Of a stretch of DNA of 64,000 bases, positions 28,874 to 39,174 are shown in pieces (position 1 is the stretch's first letter; every line of letters starts with the position of its first letter). The stretch is from an uncultured Photobacterium sp. (lineage in GTDB: Bacteria > Pseudomonadota > Gammaproteobacteria > Enterobacterales > Vibrionaceae): the NCBI RefSeq assembly GCF_947502415.1, contig NZ_CANMZV010000003.1, positions 1 to 64,000 on the forward strand. Reading direction: 5' to 3'. Made by a program: the position numbers and the translations under genes. The notes under the pieces were generated by a model. The model worked only from the letters and a program-made list of their open reading frames with translations. It was not told the origin of the DNA and did no database searches.

Positions 28874-30450
28874 ATACGACCTCTTTAGGTATAGGTGAGC
28901 TGGAATTACTCAGCCTGGACGTACCTTATGTAGCGGATCCGACGGAGCTGTATTATACCGTCTGCGACGACCGCCCCCATAGCTTATTGCTGGAGTCGGC
29001 AGAAATCGACTCCAAGCAAGATCTTAAAAGCCTGATGCTGATTGATGCTGCAGTACGTATTGTCTGCCGTGGCAAACAAGTCCGGCTTGAAGCGTTAACA
29101 GACAACGGCCTGAATGTCCTGCAAACAATCGAACAGGCCATACCTAGCAAAATCCGGCCCCAGCGAGAAAGCCATTGCCTGATCCTGAACTTCCCGAGCG
29201 CCGAACGAGCTCTTGATGAAGACAGCCGCTTAAGGCAGCTATCATCTTTCGATGCTCTGCGGATGATCCAGCATGCCTTCGACACCAGTGGACACCCTCG
29301 CGAGGCCCTCTTCCTCGGTGGATTATTCGCTTACGATGTCGTAGCCGACTTTGAACCGCTTCCGGAAGTCGAGCAGGACAACCGCTGTCCCGATTATCTC
29401 TTTTATATTGCCGAAACATTGCTGGTAATCGACCATCAGCAACGTCGGGGCAAGCTACAGGCGACACTGTTTGGCGGGGATGAATACACAACTAGCTATT
29501 TCGAGCTCAGCCGACGCCTGCAACACATCAAAGAAGCGTGCCTTGAGCCCAAACCGCTGCCGACAGCCGAATACCTTGACCAATGTGAACCAGCCACTAG
29601 CGTCAGCGATGAAGTCTTCTGCCAGACAGTTGTCGACCTGAAGCAGCATGTCATCAACGGGGATGTTTTCCAGGTGGTACCGTCTCGTCAGTTCACCCTG
29701 CCGTGTCCGTCACCACTGGTTGCCTACAAGGAGCTAAAAGTCGGCAACCCAAGTCCGTACATGTTCTATCTGCACGATACCGATTTCACCCTGTTCGGCG
29801 CCTCGCCGGAAAGTGCGCTGAAATACTGCACCGAAAGCAATCAGGTTGAGATATATCCGATAGCTGGCACCCGCCCGCGCGGCAAGAACCCTAATGGCTC
29901 TATCAACCTCGACCTTGATGGCCGAATCGAGCTTGAGCTACGTAGCGACATGAAAGAAAACGCCGAGCACATGATGTTGGTTGATCTCGCTCGAAATGAC
30001 GTCGCCCGGATCAGCGAACCTGGCAGCCGCTTTGTCGCCGACCTGTTGAAAGTCGATCGATACAGCCATGTGATGCATCTCGTATCCCGTGTCGTCGGCC
30101 AGCTCCGCGGCGATCTCGATGCCCTCCATGCCTATCAGGCTTGTATGAACATGGGCACCCTGACCGGAGCACCGAAGATCCGCGCCATGCAGCTGATCCG
30201 TGAAGTCGAACAGCGCCGCCGCGGTAGCTATGGAGGTGCTGTCGGTTACCTGACAGGCCATGGAGATATGGATACCTGCATCGTGATCCGCTCAGCCTAT
30301 GTTGAAGACGGTATCGCCAGTGTTCAGGCTGGCGCCGGCGTTGTTTATGACTCTGTACCTCAGGCCGAAGCCGACGAAACCCGCGGCAAGGCACAAGCTG
30401 TGATCAACGCAATCCGCCATGTACACAGTGCCCCAGGCCAGGCGGTATAA
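28870..30450 (+). CDS. trpE: Anthranilate synthase component I
   Basis: 526 aa. Makes anthranilate from chorismate with TrpG supplying ammonia. The N-terminal feedback motif LLESAEIDSK is intact, so tryptophan inhibition is expected. The catalytic chorismate-binding domain shows QVVPSRQF, GASPESALKY, AGTRPRG, NEH-like AEHMMLVDLARND, HVMHLVSRV and GTLTGAPKIRAM. It begins with a GTG that overlaps the stop of the preceding DAHP synthase. Confidence 0.97.
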   Translation: MNTTSLGIGELELLSLDVPYVADPTELYYTVCDDRPHSLLLESAEIDSKQDLKSLMLIDAAVRIVCRGKQVRLEALTDNGLNVLQTIEQAIPSKIRPQRESHCLILNFPSAERALDEDSRLRQLSSFDALRMIQHAFDTSGHPREALFLGGLFAYDVVADFEPLPEVEQDNRCPDYLFYIAETLLVIDHQQRRGKLQATLFGGDEYTTSYFELSRRLQHIKEACLEPKPLPTAEYLDQCEPATSVSDEVFCQTVVDLKQHVINGDVFQVVPSRQFTLPCPSPLVAYKELKVGNPSPYMFYLHDTDFTLFGASPESALKYCTESNQVEIYPIAGTRPRGKNPNGSINLDLDGRIELELRSDMKENAEHMMLVDLARNDVARISEPGSRFVADLLKVDRYSHVMHLVSRVVGQLRGDLDALHAYQACMNMGTLTGAPKIRAMQLIREVEQRRRGSYGGAVGYLTGHGDMDTCIVIRSAYVEDGIASVQAGAGVVYDSVPQAEADETRGKAQAVINAIRHVHSAPGQAV

Positions 30451-30460
30451 GGAGCGAACA

Positions 30461-31087
30461 ATGACCCAAAGCACAACCAAGAGCATGACAAAAGCACACA
30501 TCGTTTTGCTGGATAACTTTGACTCCTTTACCTACAACCTGGTGGATCAGTTTCGCTCGCTGGGCTATCCGGTCACTATCTACCGCAACAGCCTGACCGC
30601 GGAACAAATGGAGCAGGCGCTGGCAGAGAAAAGCAACCCGGTACTGGTGCTTTCTCCTGGCCCGGGCGCTCCAGCCGATGCCGGCTGTATGCCCGAACTG
30701 ATCAAACGAGTTCGCGGCAAGATACCTATGATCGGTATCTGTCTCGGTCACCAAGCAATTGTCGAGGCTTACGGCGGGAAAGTCGAAGGAGCCGGAGATA
30801 TTGTCCATGGCAAATCCGCCATGATGAGCCATAACGACCATACTGTATTTGGAACACTTCCCAGCCCCTTATCCATCGCCCGTTATCACTCACTGGTAGC
30901 AACTGAAGTACCAGATGAACTTAGCATCGTTGCCAATGTTAACGGCCTAGTGATGGCCGTAGTCAACGACGAGGATCGCGTCTGCGGTTTCCAATTCCAC
31001 CCCGAGTCAATCCTGACCACGCAAGGAGCACAACTACTGACTAATACACTGAACTGGGTAACGAGCAAACCAGGACGCAACGTGTAA
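30461..31087 (+). CDS. trpG: Anthranilate synthase component II (glutamine amidotransferase)
   Basis: 208 aa, class I amidotransferase. [14 protein letters not shown] at the N-terminus, oxyanion LSPGPGAP, nucleophile Cys in GICLGHQAI, and His/Glu in [10 protein letters not shown]. It is a separate protein, unlike the TrpGD fusion of E. coli. The frame extends upstream to 30419, but TAAGGAGCGAACA places the start at the ATG at 30461. Confidence 0.96.
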   Translation: MTQSTTKSMTKAHIVLLDNFDSFTYNLVDQFRSLGYPVTIYRNSLTAEQMEQALAEKSNPVLVLSPGPGAPADAGCMPELIKRVRGKIPMIGICLGHQAIVEAYGGKVEGAGDIVHGKSAMMSHNDHTVFGTLPSPLSIARYHSLVATEVPDELSIVANVNGLVMAVVNDEDRVCGFQFHPESILTTQGAQLLTNTLNWVTSKPGRNV

Positions 31088-31109
31088 CAAATTTAGGGAG
31101 AAAAAAATT

Positions 31110-32120
31110 ATGGATGCTGTAATTTATACCATTGCAAACAAACTATACGACCAGCAATCACTGACCCAGGAAGAAAGTCAGACACTGTTCGATGCCATCA
31201 TCAAAGGCGACGTTGATCCCATCCTGCTATCAGCCGTCCTGACTGCACTGAAAATCAAAGGAGAAACCCCGGCAGAAATCGCCGGAGCTGCCAGTGCCCT
31301 TCTGGCCAACGCTAATCCGTTCCCGAGCCCGGACTATGACTTTGCCGACATCGTCGGTACCGGCGGAGACGGTGCCAATACCATCAATATTTCAACCACC
31401 GCCGCCTTTGTCGCAGCGGCCTGTGGCATCAAAGTCGCCAAGCACGGCAATCGCGGCGTGTCGAGTAAATCAGGCTCTTCTGACCTGCTCGACAAATTCG
31501 GCATCAATCTAGCCATGACACCGGAAAATGCCCAAGGGGCGCTCGACGAGCTGGGTGTCTGTTTCTTATTCGCCCCGGAATACCACGGTGGCGTTCGCCA
31601 CGCAATGCCTGTTCGCCAGACGCTAAAAACCCGCACCATCTTCAATGTCCTCGGTCCGTTAATTAATCCAGCCCGACCTAATATCGAGCTGATGGGTGTC
31701 TATGACCTGGCCCTGGTGCGTCCAATTGCCGAGACGATAGCCCAAATGGGTATGAAGCGCGCAGCCGTTGTCCACGGTAGCGGTCTTGACGAAGTCGCTA
31801 TTCACGGCGAAACCGCCGTTGCTGAAATCATTGATGGTCAAATTAAGGAATACACTCTGACACCAGCAGACTTCGGACTGAAAACCTATCCACTTGAGGC
31901 TATCAAGGGTGGTGAGCCGGAAGAAAATAAAGCCATTATTACCAATATCCTGCTCGGCAAAGGAACCGACGCCCAACAAGCAGCCATCGCAGCCAATGTG
32001 GCCCTTCTCCTACGCTTGTTCGGCAACGAAGATCTAAAAGCCAACACGCAAAAAGCCATTGAAGTCATGCAGTCTGGCAAGGCATATGAACTGGTTGAAA
32101 AACTGGCAGCACGAGGTTAA
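31110..32120 (+). CDS. trpD: Anthranilate phosphoribosyltransferase
   Basis: 336 aa. Transfers phosphoribose from PRPP to anthranilate. The PRPP-binding signature is [14 protein letters not shown] (near residue 80), followed by [13 protein letters not shown] and [18 protein letters not shown] precedes the ATG, 22 bp after trpG. Separate from trpG. Confidence 0.97.
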   Translation: MDAVIYTIANKLYDQQSLTQEESQTLFDAIIKGDVDPILLSAVLTALKIKGETPAEIAGAASALLANANPFPSPDYDFADIVGTGGDGANTINISTTAAFVAAACGIKVAKHGNRGVSSKSGSSDLLDKFGINLAMTPENAQGALDELGVCFLFAPEYHGGVRHAMPVRQTLKTRTIFNVLGPLINPARPNIELMGVYDLALVRPIAETIAQMGMKRAAVVHGSGLDEVAIHGETAVAEIIDGQIKEYTLTPADFGLKTYPLEAIKGGEPEENKAIITNILLGKGTDAQQAAIAANVALLLRLFGNEDLKANTQKAIEVMQSGKAYELVEKLAARG

Positions 32121-32122
32121 CC

Positions 32123-33493
32123 ATGGAAACAGTACTAGCAAAAATCGTTGCCGATAAACGGATCTGGGTTGCTGAGCGAAAACAGCGACAACCATTGGAT
32201 GAATTCAAAGGCGGCCTCATTCCTAGCGACCGTAACTTTTATGATGCCCTTTCCGGTGAACAGGCCGCTTTCATTCTTGAGTGCAAAAAAGCCTCACCAT
32301 CGAAGGGGCTGATCCGCCATGACTTCGATCTTAAGCAGATAGCCAAGGTCTACAATGGCCATGCCAATGCCATCTCGGTCCTGACAGATGAGAAATACTT
32401 CCAGGGCAGTTTTGATTTTATCCCCGTGGTACGCAATCAGGTAACTCAGCCAGTTTTGTGCAAAGATTTCATGATTGATACCTACCAGGTGTTTCTGGCC
32501 CGCCACTACGGTGCCGATGCCATCTTGCTGATGCTCTCTGTGCTTAGCGATGAGGAATACCGGGAATTGGCCGCTGTTGCAAAGCAGCTGAAGTTGGGAA
32601 TTTTGACCGAAGTCAGCAACGAACAGGAACTGGAACGCGCTATTGCACTAAAAGCCAAAGTTGTCGGTATCAATAACCGCAACCTGCGAGATTTGAGCAT
32701 CGACCTCAACCGGACCAAAGAGCTGGCTCCCCGCCTACCGGAAGATACCATCGTAATTTCAGAGTCTGGTATCTACAACAACCAACAGGTTCGCGAACTT
32801 TCTGCTTATGCCAACGGCTTCCTGATTGGCAGCTCACTGATGGCAGAAGACAACCTTGAACTAGCAGTACGCCGGGTGTTACTGGGAGAAAACAAAGTCT
32901 GCGGCCTGACCCATGCCGATGACGCCAGCGCCGCCTATCAAAGCGGTGCGGTATACGGCGGCCTGATTTTTGTTTCATCCTCACCACGCCACGTTGACAT
33001 CGAACAAGCCCGCATGGTGATGAGCGGCGCACCACTCAAATACGTCGGTGTTTTCCGCAACGCCGATCCGGATGCAGTGACCAAGGCTGCGAAAAACCTA
33101 TCACTCTCGGCAGTGCAACTGCACGGTGACGAAACACCGGAATATATCCAAGGCCTGAAAACCCAGCTTCCGGCAGACTGCGAAATCTGGAAAGCACATG
33201 GTATCAAAGACAATGTTCCGGATTTTTCGCACTGGCCTGCCGACAAACACCTGCTCGACAGCAAAAACGGACAGCAATTCGGCGGAACAGGCAAAGCATT
33301 TGACTGGAGTCTACTCAGCGATACCGACAAAGAAAAACTGCTGCTGGCCGGTGGCCTGACACCAGAAAACGTCAGCGAAGCAGCCAAAATCGGCTGTAAA
33401 GGGCTGGATTTGAATTCAGGTGTAGAAAGCAAACCGGGCAAAAAAGATAAGAAGAAATTGAATGCGGCATTTGCTGCAATCCGAAAGTATTAA
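32123..33493 (+). CDS. trpC: Bifunctional indole-3-glycerol phosphate synthase / phosphoribosylanthranilate isomerase
   Basis: 456 aa, the TrpC-TrpF fusion typical of Enterobacterales and Vibrionaceae. The first barrel (about 1-255, IGPS) shows [29 protein letters not shown] and ISESGI; the second (about 256-456, PRAI) shows [27 protein letters not shown] and [10 protein letters not shown]. It starts 3 bp after trpD with GAGG ahead of it. Confidence 0.97.
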   Translation: METVLAKIVADKRIWVAERKQRQPLDEFKGGLIPSDRNFYDALSGEQAAFILECKKASPSKGLIRHDFDLKQIAKVYNGHANAISVLTDEKYFQGSFDFIPVVRNQVTQPVLCKDFMIDTYQVFLARHYGADAILLMLSVLSDEEYRELAAVAKQLKLGILTEVSNEQELERAIALKAKVVGINNRNLRDLSIDLNRTKELAPRLPEDTIVISESGIYNNQQVRELSAYANGFLIGSSLMAEDNLELAVRRVLLGENKVCGLTHADDASAAYQSGAVYGGLIFVSSSPRHVDIEQARMVMSGAPLKYVGVFRNADPDAVTKAAKNLSLSAVQLHGDETPEYIQGLKTQLPADCEIWKAHGIKDNVPDFSHWPADKHLLDSKNGQQFGGTGKAFDWSLLSDTDKEKLLLAGGLTPENVSEAAKIGCKGLDLNSGVESKPGKKDKKKLNAAFAAIRKY

Positions 33494-33507
33494 GGAAGAA
33501 TATAATT

Positions 33508-34698
33508 ATGAGCAAACTAGAAGCCTATTTCGGAGAATTTGGTGGCCAGTACGTACCACAAATTCTGGTTCCGGCCCTCGACCAATTAGAGGCAGCCTTC
33601 ATCGAAGCGCAGCAAGACCCAAGCTTTCAGCAAGAGTTTATCACCCTGCTAAAAGAATATGCAGGTCGCCCGACAGCGCTAACCCTATGCCAAAACCTGA
33701 CTAAAGGCACCAAGGCCAAACTGTACCTCAAGCGTGAAGATCTACTGCATGGCGGTGCGCACAAAACCAACCAGGTGCTGGGTCAGGCACTGCTGGCAAA
33801 GCGTATGGGCAAAACAGAAATCATTGCCGAAACCGGTGCGGGCCAGCACGGTGTTGCAACCGCCCTCGCCTGTGCCCTACTGGGACTGAAATGCCGAGTT
33901 TACATGGGGGCCAAAGATGTCGAACGTCAGAGCCCGAACGTATTCCGAATGAAACTGATGGGCGCTGAAGTAATCCCCGTCCACTCCGGCTCAGCCACCC
34001 TGAAAGATGCATGCAACGAAGCAATGCGTGACTGGTCTGCAAGCTATGACACTGCCCATTACCTGCTTGGTACGGCCGCCGGTCCACACCCGTTCCCAAC
34101 CATAGTACGCGAATTCCAGCATATCATCGGGGAAGAAACCAAGGCACAAATTCTGGAAAAAGAAGGCCGTTTGCCAGATGCCGTTATTGCCTGCGTAGGC
34201 GGTGGCTCTAATGCTATCGGTATCTTTGCTGACTTTATCGAAAATCCGGAAGTGGGCCTGATCGGCGTTGAGCCCGCGGGCAAAGGTCTGGATACCAATA
34301 TGCACGGCGCACCACTCAAGCACGGCAAACTAGGGATTTTCTTCGGTATGAAAGCACCGCTGATGCAGGACGAACATGGCCAAGTCGAAGAATCATACTC
34401 AGTTTCGGCTGGCTTGGATTTCCCTTCAGTCGGCCCACAGCATGCCCACCTCAACGCAACCGGCCGGGCTGTTTACGAATCCGTAACCGATGATGAGGCT
34501 CTCGATGCATTCCAGGAACTGGCCCGGAGCGAAGGTATTATCCCGGCCCTTGAGTCAGCCCATGCCCTGGCCTATGCCCTGAAAATGATCAAAGCCAAAC
34601 CAGAAAAAGAACAATTACTGGTCGTTAACCTCTCCGGCCGCGGCGACAAAGATATTTTTACCGTACACGATATTTTAGATGCAAAGGGAGCGCTGTAA
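33508..34698 (+). CDS. trpB: Tryptophan synthase beta chain
   Basis: 396 aa, PLP-dependent. Condenses indole with serine. PLP-lysine motif [15 protein letters not shown], then [11 protein letters not shown], glycine loop GGGSNAIG and C-terminal SGRGDKD. The stop overlaps the trpA ATG by one base (TAATG), matching the alpha2-beta2 complex. Confidence 0.98.
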   Translation: MSKLEAYFGEFGGQYVPQILVPALDQLEAAFIEAQQDPSFQQEFITLLKEYAGRPTALTLCQNLTKGTKAKLYLKREDLLHGGAHKTNQVLGQALLAKRMGKTEIIAETGAGQHGVATALACALLGLKCRVYMGAKDVERQSPNVFRMKLMGAEVIPVHSGSATLKDACNEAMRDWSASYDTAHYLLGTAAGPHPFPTIVREFQHIIGEETKAQILEKEGRLPDAVIACVGGGSNAIGIFADFIENPEVGLIGVEPAGKGLDTNMHGAPLKHGKLGIFFGMKAPLMQDEHGQVEESYSVSAGLDFPSVGPQHAHLNATGRAVYESVTDDEALDAFQELARSEGIIPALESAHALAYALKMIKAKPEKEQLLVVNLSGRGDKDIFTVHDILDAKGAL

Positions 34699-35507
34699 TG
34701 GATCGTTATCAAGCACAATTTGACCGGTTGGCAAGAAAAAATGAAGGCGCATTTGTCCCTTTCGTCACTATAGGAGATCCAAATCCGGAGCTGTCACTGA
34801 AGATTATCGAGACTTTAGTTGAATCTGGAGCCGATGCCCTGGAGCTTGGGATCCCTTTCTCCGATCCACTGGCTGATGGCCCGACCATTCAAGGGGCAAC
34901 GATCCGTGCCCTCGAATCAGGTACAACCCCAGGTGTCTGCTTCAATCTCCTCGCCACTATTAGAGCAAAGTACCCAGACATCCCAATTGGCTTGCTCATG
35001 TACGCCAACCTGGTTTTTTCTTCCGGGATCGAGAGCTTTTATCAGAAATGTGCCTCCGCCGGCGTAGACTCCGTACTGGTCGCCGATGTGCCAATAAAAG
35101 AATCGGCAGAATTCCGGGCTGCGGCTAAAAAATACGGTATCCACCCGATTTTCATCGCCCCACCAAATGCCGATGAAACCACACTGAAAGCGGTCTCTGA
35201 ATACAGCGGCGGCTATACCTATCTGCTATCACGCGCCGGAGTAACCGGAGCCGAAACCAAAGCAGGCATGCCGGTTAACCACCTTCTGGAAAGCCTTAAA
35301 GCGCATAATGCACCACCAGCACTGCTTGGCTTCGGGATCTCTGAACCTAAGCAAGTCAAAGATGCACTGAACGCAGGAGCCGCAGGAGCGATCTCTGGTT
35401 CAGCGGTGGTAAAAGTTATCGAGAAAAACCTGGGGAACGAACAGGCCATGATCAGCGAAATGCATCAATTTATCAGTTCAATGAAAGCAGCAACAAAACA
35501 AGGTTAA
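34698..35507 (+). CDS. trpA: Tryptophan synthase alpha chain
   Basis: 269 aa TIM barrel that releases indole from indole-3-glycerol phosphate. Catalytic Glu in [14 protein letters not shown] context and Asp in [16 protein letters not shown] are present, as are LLSRAGVTG and [10 protein letters not shown]. Last gene of the operon; a terminator follows. Confidence 0.97.
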   Translation: MDRYQAQFDRLARKNEGAFVPFVTIGDPNPELSLKIIETLVESGADALELGIPFSDPLADGPTIQGATIRALESGTTPGVCFNLLATIRAKYPDIPIGLLMYANLVFSSGIESFYQKCASAGVDSVLVADVPIKESAEFRAAAKKYGIHPIFIAPPNADETTLKAVSEYSGGYTYLLSRAGVTGAETKAGMPVNHLLESLKAHNAPPALLGFGISEPKQVKDALNAGAAGAISGSAVVKVIEKNLGNEQAMISEMHQFISSMKAATKQG

Positions 35508-35846
35508 AGACGAGGCTATGTGCTTAAGCAACCGACTGAAACAGTCACCTTAAGAATGACTCATTAATAGAAGTTCTACATAAACCAAGCCGCACCCTGT
35601 GCGGCTTTTTGCAACAGAACCAAACAAACAGCTCAAACTTTCAGTACCAAACCCGTGTTAGATCAAAGAACCCCTCAAAAACCCGTCATAAAGTAGCGAA
35701 GCTGTTAACACCAAATGTTAAAATAGTAACTACGATCACTCGCAATTGCGCATAAAAACACACCTATGAAATATCACACCAATATTTACAACAATAACAA
35801 CACTTAACTCCAGACAGGACTAACAAACACAACAGAGGTATCTAAG
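35508..35846. other. Intergenic region after trpA
   Basis: 339 bp holding the trp terminator (35587-35610) and then the AT-rich promoter region of the symporter gene. No clear operator was recognised. Confidence 0.4.
35587..35610 (+). terminator. Terminator of the trp operon
   Basis: AAGCCGCAC-CCT-GTGCGGCTT hairpin followed by a T run, 80 bp after trpA. Confidence 0.85.
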
Positions 35847-37103
35847 GTGTTAAAACAGAAAGGATTATTGAACAATATCGGCGTTCAGGTCGTCATTGCA
35901 ATGTGTATAGGTACACTCGCCGGGGCAATGATGGGGCACTCTGCCAGCATGTTTGCGCCGCTAGGTAGTATTTTCATCCACTTGATCAAAATGCTCGTCA
36001 TCCCGTTGGTTGCAGTTGCCATCATTTCGGGTGCTGCTGGTCTGGGTAGCAGCCACTCGGCTGGTAAAGTTGGTTTTGCTACTCTAGGCTTCTTTGCCAT
36101 GACTTCAGCCGTAGCCGTAGGACTTGCACTCTTTATGGGGGAAGTGTTTGAACCGGGAATCGGTGTTGATCTTACTGGTGTCGAAGGGATGTTCTCCAAC
36201 GTCTATGCCGACAAAGGTGATCTTCCTACCTTCTGGGCAACTGTTCTGGGTATGATCCCAACCAACGTATTCCAGTCACTGAATGAAGCAAATATTCTAC
36301 AAATTCTAGTGTTTTGCCTTTTCTTTGGTATTGCTGTGTCAAAACTGGAAAAAGAGCGACGTGATCCTCTGATCAACGGTGTTAATGCCATCGTTGATGC
36401 TATGGTCTGGATGATCAACGTGGTAATGAAAGTTGCCCCGCTTGGTGTTTTCGGCCTGATGTCTGATGCGGTAGGTACTTTTGGTTTCAGTGCCCTGATG
36501 GTGGTATTCAAACTATTTGTCGTTTATGTTGCAGCCATCCTGATTTACGGTTTTGTTTTCTACCCGCTGCTTATCAAGCTACTAAGCAAAACTTCGCCAA
36601 TGAAGTTCTTGTCGGTAATGAAAAAACCGCAGGCTGTAGCCCTTTCAACAGCGTCATCTATGGCCACCCTGCCAGTTACCATGGAAGCCTGTGAAGAAGA
36701 GCTAGGCGTGAAGAACTCAACTGCATCGTTTGTCTTACCGCTCGGTGCAACCATCAACATGAGTGGTAACGCCATCTACTACGGTCTGGTAGCCATCTTC
36801 TTCGCACAAATGTTCAATATTGACCTTGGCATGGGTGCCTACGTTGCGATTATCATAACGTCGACCCTTGGTGCTGTTGGCCAGGCAGGTGTTCCTGGTC
36901 CATCATTCCTGGTTGTTGCCGTGTTACTTTCTGCCGGTATCCCGATTGAAGGCCTCCCGCTACTGTTCGCCCTTGACCGAATCTTCGATATGATCCGTAC
37001 CGCCCTGAACATTACCGGTGATGCCGCCTGTGCCGTTATCATCAATGATATGGTGAGCGAAGAACCAACCCAAACAACAGAAAAAAAGCCTCAAAGCGCT
37101 TAA
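35847..37103 (+). CDS. Dicarboxylate/amino acid:cation symporter (DAACS family)
   Basis: 418 aa inner-membrane protein. Re-entrant loop and binding motifs of the glutamate/aspartate transporter family are clear: ALSTASSMATLPVT, PLGATINMSGNAIY, GVPGPSF and DRIFDMIRTALNITGDA. Substrate (glutamate, aspartate, dicarboxylate or another amino acid) is not fixed by sequence. It starts at a GTG with GAGG upstream. A strong terminator follows. Confidence 0.88.
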   Translation: MLKQKGLLNNIGVQVVIAMCIGTLAGAMMGHSASMFAPLGSIFIHLIKMLVIPLVAVAIISGAAGLGSSHSAGKVGFATLGFFAMTSAVAVGLALFMGEVFEPGIGVDLTGVEGMFSNVYADKGDLPTFWATVLGMIPTNVFQSLNEANILQILVFCLFFGIAVSKLEKERRDPLINGVNAIVDAMVWMINVVMKVAPLGVFGLMSDAVGTFGFSALMVVFKLFVVYVAAILIYGFVFYPLLIKLLSKTSPMKFLSVMKKPQAVALSTASSMATLPVTMEACEEELGVKNSTASFVLPLGATINMSGNAIYYGLVAIFFAQMFNIDLGMGAYVAIIITSTLGAVGQAGVPGPSFLVVAVLLSAGIPIEGLPLLFALDRIFDMIRTALNITGDAACAVIINDMVSEEPTQTTEKKPQSA

Positions 37104-37132
37104 CTCAGCTTATAGAACCAAACACAATGCAG

Positions 37133-37161
37133 GCTGTCGGTATTTTGCCGACAGCTTTTTT
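37133..37161 (+). terminator. Terminator after the symporter gene
   Basis: GCTGTCGG-7 nt-CCGACAGC hairpin followed by six T residues, 29 bp past the stop. Confidence 0.88.
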
Positions 37162-37168
37162 ATACCAA

Positions 37169-37210
37169 ATTTTTATACCAAAAGCTTTGGTATTGCTAAG
37201 GTATAAAAAT
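37169..37210. repeat. Nested palindrome with two alternative hairpins
   Basis: A perfect 11-bp inverted repeat (ATTTTTATACC at 37169-37179 and GGTATAAAAAT at 37200-37210) encloses a second one, ATACCAAA-AGC-TTTGGTAT (37175-37193). The two share ATACC, so they are mutually exclusive folds. It lies between the symporter terminator and yciB, and may be a decayed terminus of a small inverted-repeat element. Confidence 0.7.
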
Positions 37211-37335
37211 TCATCGCCCCGCACAACAGCACTGGTAGACTCTGCATATCGGAACAGTTTGGGTATACTAGCGGCTTAGAAAACTTTCATTCCGCGTAGT
37301 TCTGCAGAGCCATGCGATAATAAGGCCGTAACTTA

Positions 37336-37875
37336 ATGAAACAATTGATCGATTTTATTCCTCTGATCATCTTTTTTACGCTATACAAGCTCCAGGACAT
37401 TTATGCTGCAACCGGCGCCTTAATCGTAGCAACGGCAATACAGCTAGTACTGACCTGGTTCCTGTACAAGAAAGTAGAAAAAATGCAGCTGGTCACTTTT
37501 GTTATGGTTGCTGTCTTCGGTGGACTAACCCTCGTGCTCCATGATGACAACTTCATAAAATGGAAAGTCACCATTATTTACACCGTGTTTGCCGGTGGCC
37601 TGGCGATCAGCCAGTACCTTGGCAAACCACTAATCAAAGGAATGCTCAGTAACGAAATTCAACTACCGGAACTGATTTGGAAACGAATCAATTTTGCCTG
37701 GATTCTGTTTTTCGTTATTTGTGCCTTGGCCAATATTTATATTGCCTTTCGTCTGCCTCTGGATGTCTGGGTCAACTTTAAAGTCTTCGGCCTATTAGCC
37801 TTAACTTTAATCTTTACCCTTGCCACCGGCGGATATATTTACCACCATACGCCCAAAGAAACCGATTCAGAGTAG
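37336..37875 (+). CDS. yciB: YciB (septation protein A family) inner-membrane protein
   Basis: 179 aa with about five transmembrane helices. Starts [18 protein letters not shown] and keeps [17 protein letters not shown], both typical of the family. Linked in E. coli and Shigella to cell envelope synthesis and division. It lies 15 bp upstream of yciA, with which it should form an operon, as the two genes neighbour each other in E. coli too. Confidence 0.93.
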   Translation: MKQLIDFIPLIIFFTLYKLQDIYAATGALIVATAIQLVLTWFLYKKVEKMQLVTFVMVAVFGGLTLVLHDDNFIKWKVTIIYTVFAGGLAISQYLGKPLIKGMLSNEIQLPELIWKRINFAWILFFVICALANIYIAFRLPLDVWVNFKVFGLLALTLIFTLATGGYIYHHTPKETDSE

Positions 37876-37890
37876 TAGAAGAGTCGAAGC

Positions 37891-38289
37891 ATGACCAAAG
37901 AGAATAATATCCCTCGCGGACAGCTGTTGCTCCGCACATTAGCAATGCCAGCAGATACCAACGCCAACGGCGACATCTTCGGTGGCTGGATTATGTCCCA
38001 GCTGGATTTAGCCGGTGCCATTTTGGCAAAAGAAATTTCTGGTGGACGAGTAGTTACCGTCTCCGTTGACAGTATTGCTTTCAAAGCCCCTGTCAGCGTT
38101 GGCGATGTCGTTTGCTGTTATGGTGAATGTAGCCGAATTGGCAACACTTCAATGAGCATTGCTCTGGAAGTCTGGGTAAAACCGGTTTCCCATGAAGAAG
38201 TCGGTGATCGCTACCGCGTTTGCGAAGCAACCTTCAACTATGTCGCTATCAATAGTGAGGGTCGTCCACGACCAATCAAAAAATCTTAA
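37891..38289 (+). CDS. yciA: YciA acyl-CoA thioesterase
   Basis: 132 aa hot-dog fold thioesterase. The catalytic segment is NANGDIFGGWIMSQLDLAG, with Asp and Gly residues conserved, and VTVSVDSIAFKAPVSVGD follows. Broad activity on acyl-CoAs, possibly serving membrane lipid or CoA balance. Downstream of yciB in an operon with a terminator right after. Confidence 0.94.
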   Translation: MTKENNIPRGQLLLRTLAMPADTNANGDIFGGWIMSQLDLAGAILAKEISGGRVVTVSVDSIAFKAPVSVGDVVCCYGECSRIGNTSMSIALEVWVKPVSHEEVGDRYRVCEATFNYVAINSEGRPRPIKKS

Positions 38290-38300
38290 GCGACACGGTC

Positions 38301-38335
38301 AAAAAAGCCCTAACCTCTGGTTAGGGCTTTTTTTA
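38301..38335 (+). terminator. Terminator after yciA
   Basis: A6-GCCCTAACC-TCT-GGTTAGGGC-T7 is a perfect long hairpin starting 12 bp after the stop. Confidence 0.92.
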
Positions 38336-38385
38336 TTGGTTAAGATACGAAAACTCAATCGCTTCTATAAGGGAGATAACTGCGA

Positions 38386-38685
38386 ATGTGGTATGTGATT
38401 TTTTCTCAAGACGTTGAAAATAGCTTAGAGCGCCGCATGAGTGTTCGCGATAAACACCTGGCTCGCCTGAATGACCTGCAAGATCAAGGTCGTCTGCTTG
38501 TCGCGGGCCCTATGCCGGCTATTGACAGCGAAAACCCTGGTGAAGCGGGTTTCACCGGTTCAACCGTTATCGCCGAATTCAATTCTCTTTCAGATGCCCA
38601 AGCTTGGGCCGATACCGACCCTTATATTGAAGCTGGTGTCTATGAAAAGGTTATTGTAAAACCTTTCAAAAAAGTCCTGCCTTAA
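38386..38685 (+). CDS. yciI: YciI family protein
   Basis: 99 aa, ferredoxin-like alpha/beta fold. [25 protein letters not shown] and [10 protein letters not shown] match E. coli YciI, whose His/Asp pair suggests an enzyme of unknown substrate. AGGGAG lies upstream. The next gene follows 46 bp later. Confidence 0.93.
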   Translation: MWYVIFSQDVENSLERRMSVRDKHLARLNDLQDQGRLLVAGPMPAIDSENPGEAGFTGSTVIAEFNSLSDAQAWADTDPYIEAGVYEKVIVKPFKKVLP

Positions 38686-38731
38686 CAGGCCTATATTAGA
38701 TATCAGCGACAAAACGAGAACAATAAGTCCA

Positions 38732-39130
38732 ATGCTTAAAAAAACATGTGCATGCATCGCATTGCTTGTTCTGGCCGGTTGTGCATCAAACCAAGACGAT
38801 GCCGCCATTGCCCTGGCCAAAAGCCGGGCATCAGCCATTAATAACAAAGCACCCTATGACAAAATCGGCGAATACCGCATTATGAAGGCGCAGGCGCGAG
38901 AAAAAACCGTCGAAATTACCATCTTGTATGGCGGCGGCGGAAAAGTAGCCCCTTCGATTGCCGTTAAAAATGCAGCCGTAAACTATTGCAAGAACAATGA
39001 GCTCACCCCGCTGTTTGATGAAGGCGTTAGCTACAATATCGTAGTAATGGATATGCGAGGCCGGAAAATGGCTGAACAGTCTGTTTATACCGATTACTGT
39101 AAAGCACTTAATCCGGTAGCTGAACAATAA
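38732..39130 (+). CDS. aspS: AspS/GspS-beta type secretin pilot lipoprotein
   Basis: 132 aa. Type II signal peptide with lipobox LVLAGC (Cys16), so an outer-membrane-targeted lipoprotein. The mature part resembles the Vibrio and E. coli AspS (T2SS pilotin) family: LAKSRASAINN, TVEITILYGGG, a Cys pair (NYCKNN and TDYCKAL) likely to form a disulfide, and GVSYNIVVMDMRGR. AspS delivers the type II secretion secretin GspD to the outer membrane. It lies away from any gsp operon here, as in other vibrios. Recognition is by pattern, so moderately sure. Confidence 0.75.
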   Translation: MLKKTCACIALLVLAGCASNQDDAAIALAKSRASAINNKAPYDKIGEYRIMKAQAREKTVEITILYGGGGKVAPSIAVKNAAVNYCKNNELTPLFDEGVSYNIVVMDMRGRKMAEQSVYTDYCKALNPVAEQ

Positions 39131-39135
39131 TACTC

Positions 39136-39160
39136 ATACCGCCTGCTGGCCAGGCGGTAT
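39136..39160. terminator. Hairpin between aspS and the convergent methyltransferase gene
   Basis: ATACCGCCTG-CTGGC-CAGGCGGTAT is a perfect 10-bp stem between the two stops. It lacks a clear T run in either direction, so it may be a weak terminator. Confidence 0.6.
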
Positions 39161-39174
39161 CCATCGATCGCGTT

